From: Clostridiaceae bacterium
GTDB lineage: Bacteria; Bacillota; Clostridia; Lachnospirales; Lachnospiraceae
Direction of reading: 5' to 3'
Assembly: GCA_902363735.1 (NCBI GenBank)
Contig: CABJBA010000002.1
Span: forward strand, 248,001-312,000
DNA: 64,000 nt
Position 1 is the stretch's first letter; each line of letters begins with the position of its first letter. Below, piece after piece: positions 9,531-17,466 of the stretch. The translations under genes were made by a program, and so were the position numbers. The notes beneath the pieces are model-generated. The model was given only the letters and a program-made list of their open reading frames with translations. It did not search any database and had not been told where the DNA came from.

Positions 9531-9591
9531 TTGTGCAATACACACAAATATTAAAATGGTATTGACACATAGTTGTGCAATGTGATATGGT
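9531..9591 (+). promoter_or_regulatory. Promoter with paired TTGTGCAAT boxes upstream of guaD
   Basis: Consensus -35 TTGACA (9562-9567) and -10 TATGGT (9586-9591, 18-nt spacer) or ATATGG one base earlier. The 9-mer TTGTGCAAT occurs at 9531-9539 and again at 9573-9581 inside the spacer, exactly 42 nt apart (four helical turns). That arrangement suits a dimeric or looping repressor. The rest of the 390-nt gap between DUF3343 and guaD holds the palindrome at 9463, this promoter and the riboswitch; no gene is visible in it. Confidence 0.55.
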
Positions 9592-9643
9592 TGATTTGTA
9601 ATAGATCACAAGGCCTGTGAAACATTTAAAATTAAAATTTAAG

Positions 9644-9710
9644 AAACTTATATATGCTCATAATTGGTTGAGCGTCTCTACAAACTACCGTAATAGTTGT
9701 CTATAAGTTT
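9644..9710 (+). ncRNA. Purine riboswitch aptamer, guanine type
   Basis: P1 pairs AAACTTATA (9644-9652) with TATAAGTTT (9702-9710). P2 is GCTCA (9656-9660) with TGAGC (9669-9673). The core GTCTCTAC (9674-9681) matches the family's GTTTCTAC. P3 is AACTA (9683-9687) with TAGTT (9694-9698), closing the diagnostic loop CCGTAA. L2 carries GG and L3 carries CC for the kissing-loop pairs. The specificity base in GTCTAT is C (9701), which selects guanine-type purines over adenine. P2 is shorter than usual and the base before the specificity C is T rather than A, so affinity may differ from the classic guanine class. The next gene is guanine deaminase. Confidence 0.88.
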
Positions 9711-9760
9711 CCGCGTATCCACAATAAGCAATGTTTATGGAATACGTTGGAAAAAATAGA

Positions 9761-9779
9761 GATACCGGTGGTTTTTTTA
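9761..9779 (+). terminator. Riboswitch expression platform with T-run
   Basis: CGGTGGTTT (9766-9774), running into seven Ts, can pair with AAACTACCG (9682-9690) in aptamer arm P3. This gives nine base pairs including one G-U. Terminator pairing would therefore compete with P3, so purine binding should prevent termination: an ON switch, fitting a catabolic operon. A local hairpin, TTTCC..GCGTAT with ATACG..GGAAA (9708-9753), lies between and could be the enclosed loop. The direction of control is inferred from base pairing. Confidence 0.5.
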
Positions 9780-9844
9780 TTGCTTAAAACACTGCAATCA
9801 GGCCGCCGTACTTCATTTCATTAATTTAAATAAGGAGGAGTTCT

Positions 9845-11125
9845 ATGACTGATGGCAGAAGATTTATTTTAATGGGCAACATTTGCTACAGCAAGGATAT
9901 GAAAACCTTAAGGACGGTGAAACAGGGCTTCCTGGTCTGCCGGGATGGAAAGTCAGCGGGAGTGTTTGAAGAGATTCCGGAGAAGTATAAGGAATATCCA
10001 GTTGAAAACTGCGGGGATAGAATCATTATTCCCGGACTGGTAGACTTACATATCCATGCGCCCCAATTTGCTTTCAGGGGAATGGGTATGGATTTGGAGC
10101 TTTTGGAGTGGCTGAATACCAATACATTTCCGGAGGAAGCCAAGTACAGCGACTTAGCATATGCAAAAAAAGCTTATGAAATTTTTGCGGAATCCATGAA
10201 AAAAAGCGGTACAACAAGAGCCTGTATCTTTGGTACAATCCACAATCAGGCCACAGTACTTCTGATGGATCTGATGGAAGAAACGGGAATAAAATCCATG
10301 ATCGGAAAGGTCAATATGGATAGGAACACCCCGGACTATCTGCGGGAACAGGATGCAGAGCAGTCGGAACGGGATACGCTTTGGTGGCTTGAGGAAACGG
10401 GCACAAAATATAAAAATGTTAAGCCCATTCTTACTCCCAGGTTTATTCCTTCCTGTACGGATGATTTAATGGAGCGCTTAGGAACTCTTAAAAAGGAACG
10501 TGGACTTCCGGTTCAGTCCCATTTGTCAGAAAATCAGGGGGAAGTTCAGTGGGTAAAGGAACTTTGTCCGGATTCACGGTCCTACAGTGATGCTTATGAC
10601 AGATTCGGCCTGCTTGGGGAAGCAGGAGAAACGGTTATGGCCCACTGTGTATATTTAACAGAAGAAGAAATGGAACTGATCAAAGCCAGAGGAACTTATA
10701 TCGCCCACTGTCCCAGTTCAAATACCAATTTATCTTCCGGTGTGGCTCCGGTCAGAACGTTTCTGGACCGGGGACTGAATGTAGGACTGGGAAGCGATGT
10801 GGCAGGTGGAAGCGGAGAATCCATATTCCGTGCCATGGCAGATTCCATTCAGACCTCCAAACTGAGATGGAGGCTTAAAGACGACAGTTTAAAGCCACTC
10901 ACAGTAGAAGAGGTGTTTTATATGGGAACAGCCGGAGGCGGTTCTTTCTTTGGGAAAGTAGGAAGCTTTGAAGAGGGTTATGAATTTGATGCTTTGATTC
11001 TGGATGACAGCAGTCTTCGTCATCCCCAGCCGCTGACTCTGCGGGAACGGCTGGAGCGTTTTATATACCTGTCCGATGACAGGCATATTACGGGGAAATA
11101 TGCAGAGGGAGAAAAGGTATTTTAA
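9845..11125 (+). CDS. guaD: Guanine deaminase
   Basis: 426-residue amidohydrolase that converts guanine to xanthine and ammonia, feeding the xanthine dehydrogenase genes downstream. Metal ligands are visible: His69 and His71 in VDLHIHAPQ, a later histidine in SHLSEN, AHC, and the aspartate of GSDVAGG. TPRFIPSC and HCPSSNTNL are typical of guanine deaminases rather than cytosine or adenosine deaminases. The ribosome site is AAGGAGG before ATG 9845. It is the first gene after the guanine-type riboswitch, which links substrate sensing to its own expression. Confidence 0.93.
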   Translation: MTDGRRFILMGNICYSKDMKTLRTVKQGFLVCRDGKSAGVFEEIPEKYKEYPVENCGDRIIIPGLVDLHIHAPQFAFRGMGMDLELLEWLNTNTFPEEAKYSDLAYAKKAYEIFAESMKKSGTTRACIFGTIHNQATVLLMDLMEETGIKSMIGKVNMDRNTPDYLREQDAEQSERDTLWWLEETGTKYKNVKPILTPRFIPSCTDDLMERLGTLKKERGLPVQSHLSENQGEVQWVKELCPDSRSYSDAYDRFGLLGEAGETVMAHCVYLTEEEMELIKARGTYIAHCPSSNTNLSSGVAPVRTFLDRGLNVGLGSDVAGGSGESIFRAMADSIQTSKLRWRLKDDSLKPLTVEEVFYMGTAGGGSFFGKVGSFEEGYEFDALILDDSSLRHPQPLTLRERLERFIYLSDDRHITGKYAEGEKVF

Positions 11126-11153
11126 AATAAAAAATCTGATTTAAGAATCAGAG

Positions 11154-11230
11154 AAACCGGATGTGGGGAAATTAAGGGGCATCACTTTGATAAGCAATTG
11201 CGCTTAAAGAGGTTTTGTCCCTGCCGGTTT
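11154..11230 (+). ncRNA. Unassigned structured RNA between guaD and xdhA
   Basis: Three nested stems: AAACCGG (11154-11160) with CCGGTTT (11224-11230); AGGGGCA (11175-11181) with TGTCCCT (11216-11222), one G-U; and TAAGC (11191-11195) with GCTTA (11202-11206). A purine-rich internal loop, ATGTGGGGAAATTA, sits between stems one and two. It lies 59 nt upstream of xdhA. It does not match the purine, xanthine-I (NMT1) or Moco motifs as I know them. It may be a regulatory leader or a processing/stability element. Confidence 0.45.
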
Positions 11231-11289
11231 TAAGGAGAAGGTTATAAATATCTGTTTATACATCAGAATTAAAAATAGGAGGCGTGTAT

Positions 11290-13572
11290 ATGATAATCGG
11301 AAAAAGTGTTGCCCGTGTTGACGCATTTGACAAGGTCACGGGAAGAACTAAATATACCGATGACCTTTGCGAGAAAAATGCTCTGATATCAAAGATTTAT
11401 CATTCTACGATAGCCAATGGTGTAGTCAAATCTATTGATACTTCAGAGGCTGAGAAGATACCGGGAGTGGTTAAGGTGGTGACCTGCTTTGATGTGCCTA
11501 AATATTATTTCCCGACGGCAGGCCATCCATGGTCTACAGACCCTTCCCACCAGGACGTGCAGGACCGTCTTCTTTTAACGGACCGGGTGCGTTTTTATGG
11601 TGATGATGTGGCCGCAGTTGTGGCAGAAAATGAAGTGGCTGCCAAGCAGGGTATTAGTGCGTTAAAGGTGGAATATGAGGAGTACCCCTTTGTTCTTGAT
11701 CCTCAGGAAGCCATGAAAGAGGGCGCTCCTCAGATTCATGAAAAATATAAGAATAATATTCTGGGTCATTCCAGCATTAGAAAAGGAAACTTGGAAGAAG
11801 CCATTAAAGAACCGGGTCTGGTTAAGGTGGAACAGTGGTATGATACTCCGATTGTCCAACACTGCCATATTGAAAACCATATTTGTTATGCCAGTGTGGA
11901 AAATGGAAAATTAACCGTAGTATCTTCCACACAGCTTCCCCATATTGTCAGACGTGTGGTAGGTCAGGCTCTTGGGATTCCGTGGGGAAGTGTCCGCGTT
12001 ATCAAGCCCTATATTGGAGGGGGATTTGGAAATAAGCAGGATGTCCTGTATGAACCTCTATGTGCCTACCTTTCTCAGGTGGTGGGAGGACGTCTGGTCA
12101 AGCTTGATGTGACCCGTGAAGAAACTTTTGTAAGCAATCGTACAAGACACGCCATTCGCAGCCACATCATCAGCTGGGTGCGTTCTGACGGCACATTTGC
12201 AGCACGTAAGCTGGAGTGTTTTTCCAACCAGGGAGCCTATGCTTCCCATGGACACGGAATTGCAGCAAAGGGAATGAATGCTTTCCCGCAGCTCTATCCC
12301 TGTGAAAACGTGGAATGCGATGCTTATACCATATTTACCAATATGCCTGTTGCAGGTGCCATGCGCGGCTATGGAATCCCTCAGGCCATGTTTCCCGTGG
12401 AAAGTCAGACCGATGACGTTGCCTTTGCAATCGGCATGGATCCGGTGGAATTTCGACGCAAAAATTTAATGCCTGTAGGATATGTAGATGGATTCTCTAA
12501 AAATGAAAATTATTTTGACACCTTTAACCAGTGTATTGATAAAGGAAAAGCCTATATAAATTTTGACCGTAAGGTAAAGGAATACGCAAACCAGACCGGT
12601 CCGATCCGCAAGGGCGTGGGATGTGCAGTGTTCTGGTACAATACAGCGGTATGGCCTATTAGTTTGGAATCCTCATCCTGTCGCATTGTAATGAACCAGG
12701 ACGGTTCCATACAGGTCCAGTTAGGTGAGACAGAAATCGGCCAGGGAGCTGATACGGCTTTTGGCCAAATGGCGGCAGAAGTCCTGGGTATTCCCTTTGA
12801 AATGGTTCATGTGGTTTCCTGTCAGGATACGGATGTCACTCCTTTCGGAACGGGTTCCTATGCCTCAAGACAGACCTACGTAGGAGGCTTTGCTATCAAG
12901 CAGACAGCCCTTTTGTTAAGGGAAAGAATTTTGAATTATGCCCATGAACTGACCCGCATGCCTGCCTTTAACCTGGATATCAGGGACGGAAAGATTGTTC
13001 GGACCACAGACGGCAGAGAGCTAATGACCTTAGGTGATTTAGCCACAGAGGCTATTTACAGCTTGACGAACAGCCAGCATTTGACCTCTGAAAGCACCTA
13101 TCAGATAAAGTCTAATGCCTATTCCTTTGGCTGCTGCTTTGCCGAAGTAGAGGTGGATATCCCCATGTGCAAGGTTAAGCTGGTGGACATTATCAATGTC
13201 CATGACTGTGGCCAGCTGATTAATCCGGCCCTTGCAAAGGCCCAGGTTCATGGAGGCATGAGCATGGGAATCGGCTACGCCCTTTCCGAACAGCTTTTGA
13301 TTGACGGAAAAACAGGCAGGACGTTAAATGACAACTTGTTGGATTATAAATTGTCTACCACCATGGACCATCCTCATCTGGAAGCCCAGTTTGTGGAAAA
13401 CTATGAGCCTACCAGTGCATTTGGAACAAAGTCTCTGGGAGAACCTCCGGCTTGTCCCGTGGCACCGGCCATCCGCAATGCCATATTAAATGCAACAGGC
13501 GTCCAGATGTTTAAGATACCCATGACATCCCAGGAATTATTCAAACGATTCAAAGAAGAAGGACTGATCTGA
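11290..13572 (+). CDS. xdhA: Xanthine dehydrogenase-type hydroxylase, molybdopterin-binding subunit
   Basis: 760-residue large subunit of the xanthine oxidase family, close in length to E. coli XdhA. AGGAGG at 11277-11282 selects ATG 11290 over the GTG six bases upstream. Family signs are GGGFGNKQD (Mo-pterin contact), AMRGYGIPQ, the Q-loop-like ETEIGQGADTA, and the catalytic glutamate Glu718 in KSLGEPPACPVAPAI. It oxidises a purine, probably xanthine or hypoxanthine and possibly in the reductive direction with urate; the exact substrate cannot be fixed from motifs. It is the catalytic partner of XdhB (FAD) and XdhC (2Fe-2S) immediately downstream. SelD, YqeB and YqeC nearby suggest that it is a selenium-dependent molybdenum hydroxylase. 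Confidence 0.93.
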   Translation: MIIGKSVARVDAFDKVTGRTKYTDDLCEKNALISKIYHSTIANGVVKSIDTSEAEKIPGVVKVVTCFDVPKYYFPTAGHPWSTDPSHQDVQDRLLLTDRVRFYGDDVAAVVAENEVAAKQGISALKVEYEEYPFVLDPQEAMKEGAPQIHEKYKNNILGHSSIRKGNLEEAIKEPGLVKVEQWYDTPIVQHCHIENHICYASVENGKLTVVSSTQLPHIVRRVVGQALGIPWGSVRVIKPYIGGGFGNKQDVLYEPLCAYLSQVVGGRLVKLDVTREETFVSNRTRHAIRSHIISWVRSDGTFAARKLECFSNQGAYASHGHGIAAKGMNAFPQLYPCENVECDAYTIFTNMPVAGAMRGYGIPQAMFPVESQTDDVAFAIGMDPVEFRRKNLMPVGYVDGFSKNENYFDTFNQCIDKGKAYINFDRKVKEYANQTGPIRKGVGCAVFWYNTAVWPISLESSSCRIVMNQDGSIQVQLGETEIGQGADTAFGQMAAEVLGIPFEMVHVVSCQDTDVTPFGTGSYASRQTYVGGFAIKQTALLLRERILNYAHELTRMPAFNLDIRDGKIVRTTDGRELMTLGDLATEAIYSLTNSQHLTSESTYQIKSNAYSFGCCFAEVEVDIPMCKVKLVDIINVHDCGQLINPALAKAQVHGGMSMGIGYALSEQLLIDGKTGRTLNDNLLDYKLSTTMDHPHLEAQFVENYEPTSAFGTKSLGEPPACPVAPAIRNAILNATGVQMFKIPMTSQELFKRFKEEGLI

Positions 13573-13590
13573 TAGAAGGAGGAAGGCTTT

Positions 13591-14472
13591 ATGTATGACA
13601 TGAAAGCATTATATGAAGCACATACCGTAGAAGAGGCGGTAAAGCTTCGTTTGGAACATCCCGAAGCCCAGATCATAGCTGGCGGCAGCGATGTTTTAAT
13701 ACAGATGAGAGAAGGAAAACGGGCTGGAAAGGAATTGATCAGCATTTATATGATCGATGAAATGAGGGGCGTGAGCCTGGATGAAGAAGAATCTATCCGC
13801 ATTGGTTCCCTTACCAGCTTTTCACACATCACAAAGGACCCTATCATCCAGAAATATATTAATGTTCTCGGAGAAGCCGTGGATATGGTTGGCGGACCAC
13901 AGATAAGAAATATTGCCACAATCGGAGGAAACACCTGTAACGGTGTTACTTCAGCGGATTCAGCTTCCACGTTGTTTGCGTGGGATGCAGTGATCGAGCT
14001 GACGGGACCGGAAGGAATCCGCCGTATTCCCATCAGTGAGTTCTATATAAAGGCAGGAACTGTGGATATAAGGGAAGGAGAGCTGCAGACAGCTGTAATT
14101 ATCCCTAAGAAGAGCTACGAGGGCTATAAAGGCCATTATATTAAGTACGCCAATAGAAATGCCATGGATATCGCCACAACCGGCTGTTCTGTCAATGTGA
14201 AGCTGTCAGAGGATAAAAAGATAGTAGAAGATGTAAGAATTGCTTACGGCGTGGCAGGACCTATTCCAGTTCGCACCAAAAGCGCAGAAATTCTGGCAAA
14301 GGGACAGCAGATTTCAGAGAAGCTGGCAGAAGACTTTGGAAAAGAGGTTCTTGCAGACATCAACCCAAGAGACAGCTGGCGCGCCTCCAAGGATTTCCGT
14401 AAGCATGTTGCCGTGGAAATGGCAGCCCGTGGCTTTAAAGAGTCAGTGAAACTTTCAGGAGGTGAGATCTGA
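13591..14472 (+). CDS. xdhB: Xanthine dehydrogenase-type FAD-binding subunit
   Basis: 293 residues of the CO-dehydrogenase/xanthine-dehydrogenase flavoprotein family. The FAD-pyrophosphate motif is IIAGGSDVLIQMREGK (about 29-44), and the second is ATIGGNTCNGVTSADSAS (about 111-128). A C-terminal domain carries the usual RxSWRASKDFRK-like segment. It passes electrons from the 2Fe-2S clusters of XdhC to NAD or another acceptor. The start is ATG 13591 behind GAAGGAGGAAGG, 18 nt after xdhA. It overlaps xdhC by one base (TGATG). Confidence 0.94.
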   Translation: MYDMKALYEAHTVEEAVKLRLEHPEAQIIAGGSDVLIQMREGKRAGKELISIYMIDEMRGVSLDEEESIRIGSLTSFSHITKDPIIQKYINVLGEAVDMVGGPQIRNIATIGGNTCNGVTSADSASTLFAWDAVIELTGPEGIRRIPISEFYIKAGTVDIREGELQTAVIIPKKSYEGYKGHYIKYANRNAMDIATTGCSVNVKLSEDKKIVEDVRIAYGVAGPIPVRTKSAEILAKGQQISEKLAEDFGKEVLADINPRDSWRASKDFRKHVAVEMAARGFKESVKLSGGEI

Positions 14473-14963
14473 TGTCAGTACAATATAAATTAGTCAAATG
14501 TACTATCAATGGAAAATATACAGAGACAATGGTAGATGTCCGGGCCTCCCTGACTGATATGCTCCGGGATGATTACCGCCTGACTTCCGTCAAAAAGGGA
14601 TGTGAGGTAGGAGAGTGCGGAGCCTGTAACGTGATCATCGATCATGAGTGCTTCAACTCCTGCATCTATTTAGCCGTATGGGCCGATGGAAAAGAGATCA
14701 AGACCCTGGAAAACCTTATGGGGCCCAATGGAGAGCTTTCTGACATTCAGCAGGCATTTATTGACGAGGCGGCAGTCCAGTGCGGATTCTGCACACCAGG
14801 TTTTATTATGTCGGCAGTGGAGATTTTAGAAAGCGGAAAAGAGTATACCAGAGATCAGTTGAAAAAGCTGATGTCCGGCCACTTATGCCGGTGTACAGGC
14901 TATGAGAATATCATCAATGCGGTAGAGAAAACCATGCTCCGCAGATTGGGAAAATTAGTATAA
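14472..14963 (+). CDS. xdhC: Xanthine dehydrogenase-type 2Fe-2S subunit
   Basis: 163 residues with the two 2Fe-2S domains of molybdenum hydroxylases. The plant-type N-terminal cluster uses Cys44, Cys49, Cys52 and Cys64 (CEVGECGAC and the later FNSC). The C-terminal four-helix cluster uses QCGFC and LCRC. The ATG at 14472 shares its A with the xdhB stop. A strong bidirectional terminator follows, so xdhABC ends the guaD operon. Here the symbol follows the E. coli structural-subunit naming, not the unrelated XdhC sulfuration chaperone. Confidence 0.95.
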   Translation: MSVQYKLVKCTINGKYTETMVDVRASLTDMLRDDYRLTSVKKGCEVGECGACNVIIDHECFNSCIYLAVWADGKEIKTLENLMGPNGELSDIQQAFIDEAAVQCGFCTPGFIMSAVEILESGKEYTRDQLKKLMSGHLCRCTGYENIINAVEKTMLRRLGKLV

Positions 14964-14977
14964 ATAGATATGAAAGA

Positions 14978-15018
14978 AAAAAGCTGAGTCACCTTTTTGG
15001 GGAGCTCAGCTTTTTCTT
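14978..15018. terminator. Bidirectional terminator between xdhC and the purine permease
   Basis: AAAAAGCTGAG (14978-14988) pairs with CTCAGCTTTTT (15005-15015), with T-rich tails on both strands. It ends the plus-strand xdh operon and the minus-strand permease transcript. Confidence 0.88.
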
Positions 15019-16351
15019 ATTTTTTCTCTTTTCCCTCATAAGGGAGTATGATATTTAGGAAAATAGCCACAATCGTAGCCACAACCACGGGGGAACGGCC
15101 GAAAATGGTAATGACCCAGTCCGGAAAGGTGTGGAGAGCAGATGCAGCTTCAGAAATACCCATGCCTAAGGCCGCTGCCAGTCCTACAATTGAGGAGTTT
15201 CGGTAAGTCATCTCTTCTGACATTACAAGTTTCATACCGGTCATTGCAATAGAGGCGAATACGGATACTGTAGCACCTCCTAATACGCACTGTGGAATTG
15301 TTGTAAGCAGGGCTGAGAATTTTGGGATTAATCCTGCTGCCAGCAACGTTACTGCTGTCAGGCCCATAACCCATCGGTTTATTACCTTTGTAGTGGTTAC
15401 GATACCTACATTCTGACTATAAGTTGCTGTTGGAAGTCCGCCTAAAAAAGCGCCTAGAACATTAGAGATACCGTAGCCCACAATGCCGCCGCGAAGTTCT
15501 GAATCAGTTGGTTCCCGATCGATAGAGCCGGTTGTTGTTGCTGTAAAGTCTCCGATTGCCTGGACTGAATTGATTGCAAAGAGAAGTCCAATGGCAATGC
15601 AGGAAGATGGTTCAAATACCACTCCGAAATGAAGAGGCCGGGGAACTTGAAAAAGAGTCGCAGTTCCTATGTTTGTAAAGTCTACCATGTTGAAGAACAG
15701 AGCAACAATATAGCCCACAATAATTCCGATCAGAATGGAGGCCAGCTTATAAAAGCCTTTCCCAAAATGATTTAATGTAGTCACAACGGTTAACGTGATA
15801 AGGGCTACAACCCAGTTCTGCCAGGACCCGTATGTGGGGCTGGAAACACCTCCAGCCATATAATTGATAGCGGTGGGATAAAGAGAGAGTCCAATGGTAA
15901 AAACAACTGTTCCGGTAATGAGCGGGGGGAAAAACTTACGGATCTGGGTAACAGAAAGTCCCACGATCACTGCAACAATACCGCCCACTATCTGGGCTCC
16001 TAAAATTGCCGCCACTCCATAGCTTTCTGCAATAGCCTGCATACTTGGGACATAAGCAAAGCTGATGCCCATAATTACAGGAAGAGACGCCCCCAGGCGG
16101 AAACCATTTTTTGCTCCTATGGGAAAAAGCTGAAGCAAAGTGGATAACGCAGATACCACCAGGGCAGCCTGGATCAAAATGACCCTGTCCGCCGGATTGA
16201 GTCCAACAATATTTGCTACAATAATGGGCGGTGTAACACATCCCACGATCATTGCAACCAGATGCTGGAGAGCCAGAGGAAGTGCATGTGAAAACCTTGG
16301 AATGCCGTTTAATTCAAATACAGAAGCCTGTTGTGTGTTTTTTTGTTTCAT
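15017..16351 (-). CDS. NCS2-family uracil/xanthine-type purine permease
   Basis: 444-residue polytopic membrane protein of the nucleobase:cation symporter-2 family, with about 12-14 hydrophobic segments. Visible motifs are the family's glutamine-rich start of the transport core, LQHLVAMIVGCVTPPII, and NVLGAFLGGLPTATYSQNVG with the signature aspartate/glutamate region before it (FTATTTGS, REPTDSELRGG). It is the last gene of the minus-strand ygeX-ygeY-ygeW-arcC series. Position next to the xdh genes suggests xanthine or urate uptake; specificity within NCS2 cannot be read by eye. AAGGAGGAAC precedes its start. Confidence 0.9.
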   Translation of the reverse strand: MKQKNTQQASVFELNGIPRFSHALPLALQHLVAMIVGCVTPPIIVANIVGLNPADRVILIQAALVVSALSTLLQLFPIGAKNGFRLGASLPVIMGISFAYVPSMQAIAESYGVAAILGAQIVGGIVAVIVGLSVTQIRKFFPPLITGTVVFTIGLSLYPTAINYMAGGVSSPTYGSWQNWVVALITLTVVTTLNHFGKGFYKLASILIGIIVGYIVALFFNMVDFTNIGTATLFQVPRPLHFGVVFEPSSCIAIGLLFAINSVQAIGDFTATTTGSIDREPTDSELRGGIVGYGISNVLGAFLGGLPTATYSQNVGIVTTTKVINRWVMGLTAVTLLAAGLIPKFSALLTTIPQCVLGGATVSVFASIAMTGMKLVMSEEMTYRNSSIVGLAAALGMGISEAASALHTFPDWVITIFGRSPVVVATIVAIFLNIILPYEGKEKK

Positions 16352-16385
16352 TACAAATGTTCCTCCTTAAGGAGCGGTTAACGGT

Positions 16386-17330
16386 TTACTTATAAATATG
16401 AGTTCCGGTTTTCCCTAAGATTCCTTCTTTTGCTTTTTCAAGCAGAGTAATAAGCGCATTGCGCCCTTCTTTTGAGTCTGCAAATTTTACAGCAGCCTGA
16501 ACCTTTGGCAACATGGAGCCTGGGGCAAAATGTCCTTCACCAATGTACTGACGCGCCTCCTCTGTAGATATATCGTCAAGCCATTTCTCTTCTGGTTTAC
16601 CGTAGTTAATTGCAACTTTTTCAACTGCTGTAAGGATAATTAAGAAATCTGCATCCAGTTCTTCAGCCAGCAGTTCACTAGCGAAATCCTTGTCAATAAC
16701 TGCACTTGCACCCTTTAAGTGATTTCCCTGAAGAGTAACAGGAATACCGCCGCCGCCGCAGGCAATGACAAGCTGACCTGAATCCACGAGAGAACGGATT
16801 GCGCCGATTTCAATAATTTCAGAAGGATTTGGAGAAGCTACCACACGGCGGTATCCCCGTCCGGCATCTTCTTTTGTAATGTAACCGTATTTTTCTTCAG
16901 CCAGCTTTGCTTCATCGGCTGTCATAAAGTGGCCGATTGGCTTAGAAGGAGAATTAAATGCAGGATCATTTTCATCTACGCGAACCTGTGTGATCATAGT
17001 GGTTACAGGAATGTTGGTAATGTTTCTGTTTACAAGCTCTTCTCTCAATGCGTTCTGTAAGTCATAACCGATGTAAGCCTGGCTCATGGCTACGCATACG
17101 GAAAGAGGAGTGTTTGGCTGCTTGGGATCTTCTCTGGTTAAAGCACTCATTGCATTGTTGATCATGCCGACCTGAGGTCCGTTTCCGTGGACAACCACAA
17201 CTTCGCAGCCTTCTTCAATAAGATCAACAATTGCCTTTGATGTGATTTTCACTGCTGTCATCTGCTCAGGGAGCGTATTGCCCAGAGCGTTTCCGCCTAA
17301 AGCGATAACAATTCTTTTTTTCTTTTCCAT
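16386..17330 (-). CDS. arcC: Carbamate kinase
   Basis: 314 residues of the amino-acid-kinase fold. It converts carbamoyl phosphate plus ADP to ATP, CO2 and ammonia. Motifs are VIALGGNAL near the N-terminus, VVVHGNGPQVGMI, and ACGGGGIPV plus a conserved DKDFASELLA. The chosen start is the ATG at 17330 with GAGAGG upstream; a TTG at 17345 is less likely. It follows the carbamoyltransferase ygeW in the same direction, though a terminator lies between them. The probable role is ATP recovery from the ureido groups of purine rings, because no arginine deiminase is nearby. Confidence 0.95.
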   Translation of the reverse strand: MEKKKRIVIALGGNALGNTLPEQMTAVKITSKAIVDLIEEGCEVVVVHGNGPQVGMINNAMSALTREDPKQPNTPLSVCVAMSQAYIGYDLQNALREELVNRNITNIPVTTMITQVRVDENDPAFNSPSKPIGHFMTADEAKLAEEKYGYITKEDAGRGYRRVVASPNPSEIIEIGAIRSLVDSGQLVIACGGGGIPVTLQGNHLKGASAVIDKDFASELLAEELDADFLIILTAVEKVAINYGKPEEKWLDDISTEEARQYIGEGHFAPGSMLPKVQAAVKFADSKEGRNALITLLEKAKEGILGKTGTHIYK

Positions 17331-17385
17331 GATTTTTCCTCTCAATACATTTGATGGTTTTTAGGATTTATAGGAATTTTTAGAG

Positions 17386-17427
17386 AATAAAAGCGCACCT
17401 GTATCCATTGGCCGGTTGCAGGTGCGC
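17386..17427 (-). terminator. Intrinsic terminator after ygeW
   Basis: On the minus strand GCGCACCTG and CAGGTGCGC (17393-17401 and 17419-17427) form a 9-bp stem followed by TTTTATT. A second small GGGG/CCCC hairpin (17445-17458) lies just after the ygeW stop. arcC and the permease are thus partly insulated from ygeXYW transcription. Confidence 0.75.
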
Positions 17428-17466
17428 ACGGAGTTCATAAATATGGGGCATTACCCCAATATGAAA

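Noticed and set aside
11131..11152. CTGATT-TAAG-AATCAG hairpin after guaD as a terminator
   Set aside because: Has no T-run on the plus strand; the T-run is on the minus strand, where no gene ends. Read-through to xdh is expected.
16386..17330. Arginine deiminase pathway reading of arcC and the carbamoyltransferase
   Set aside because: No arcA nearby and the transferase is the YgeW type; the context is purine breakdown.
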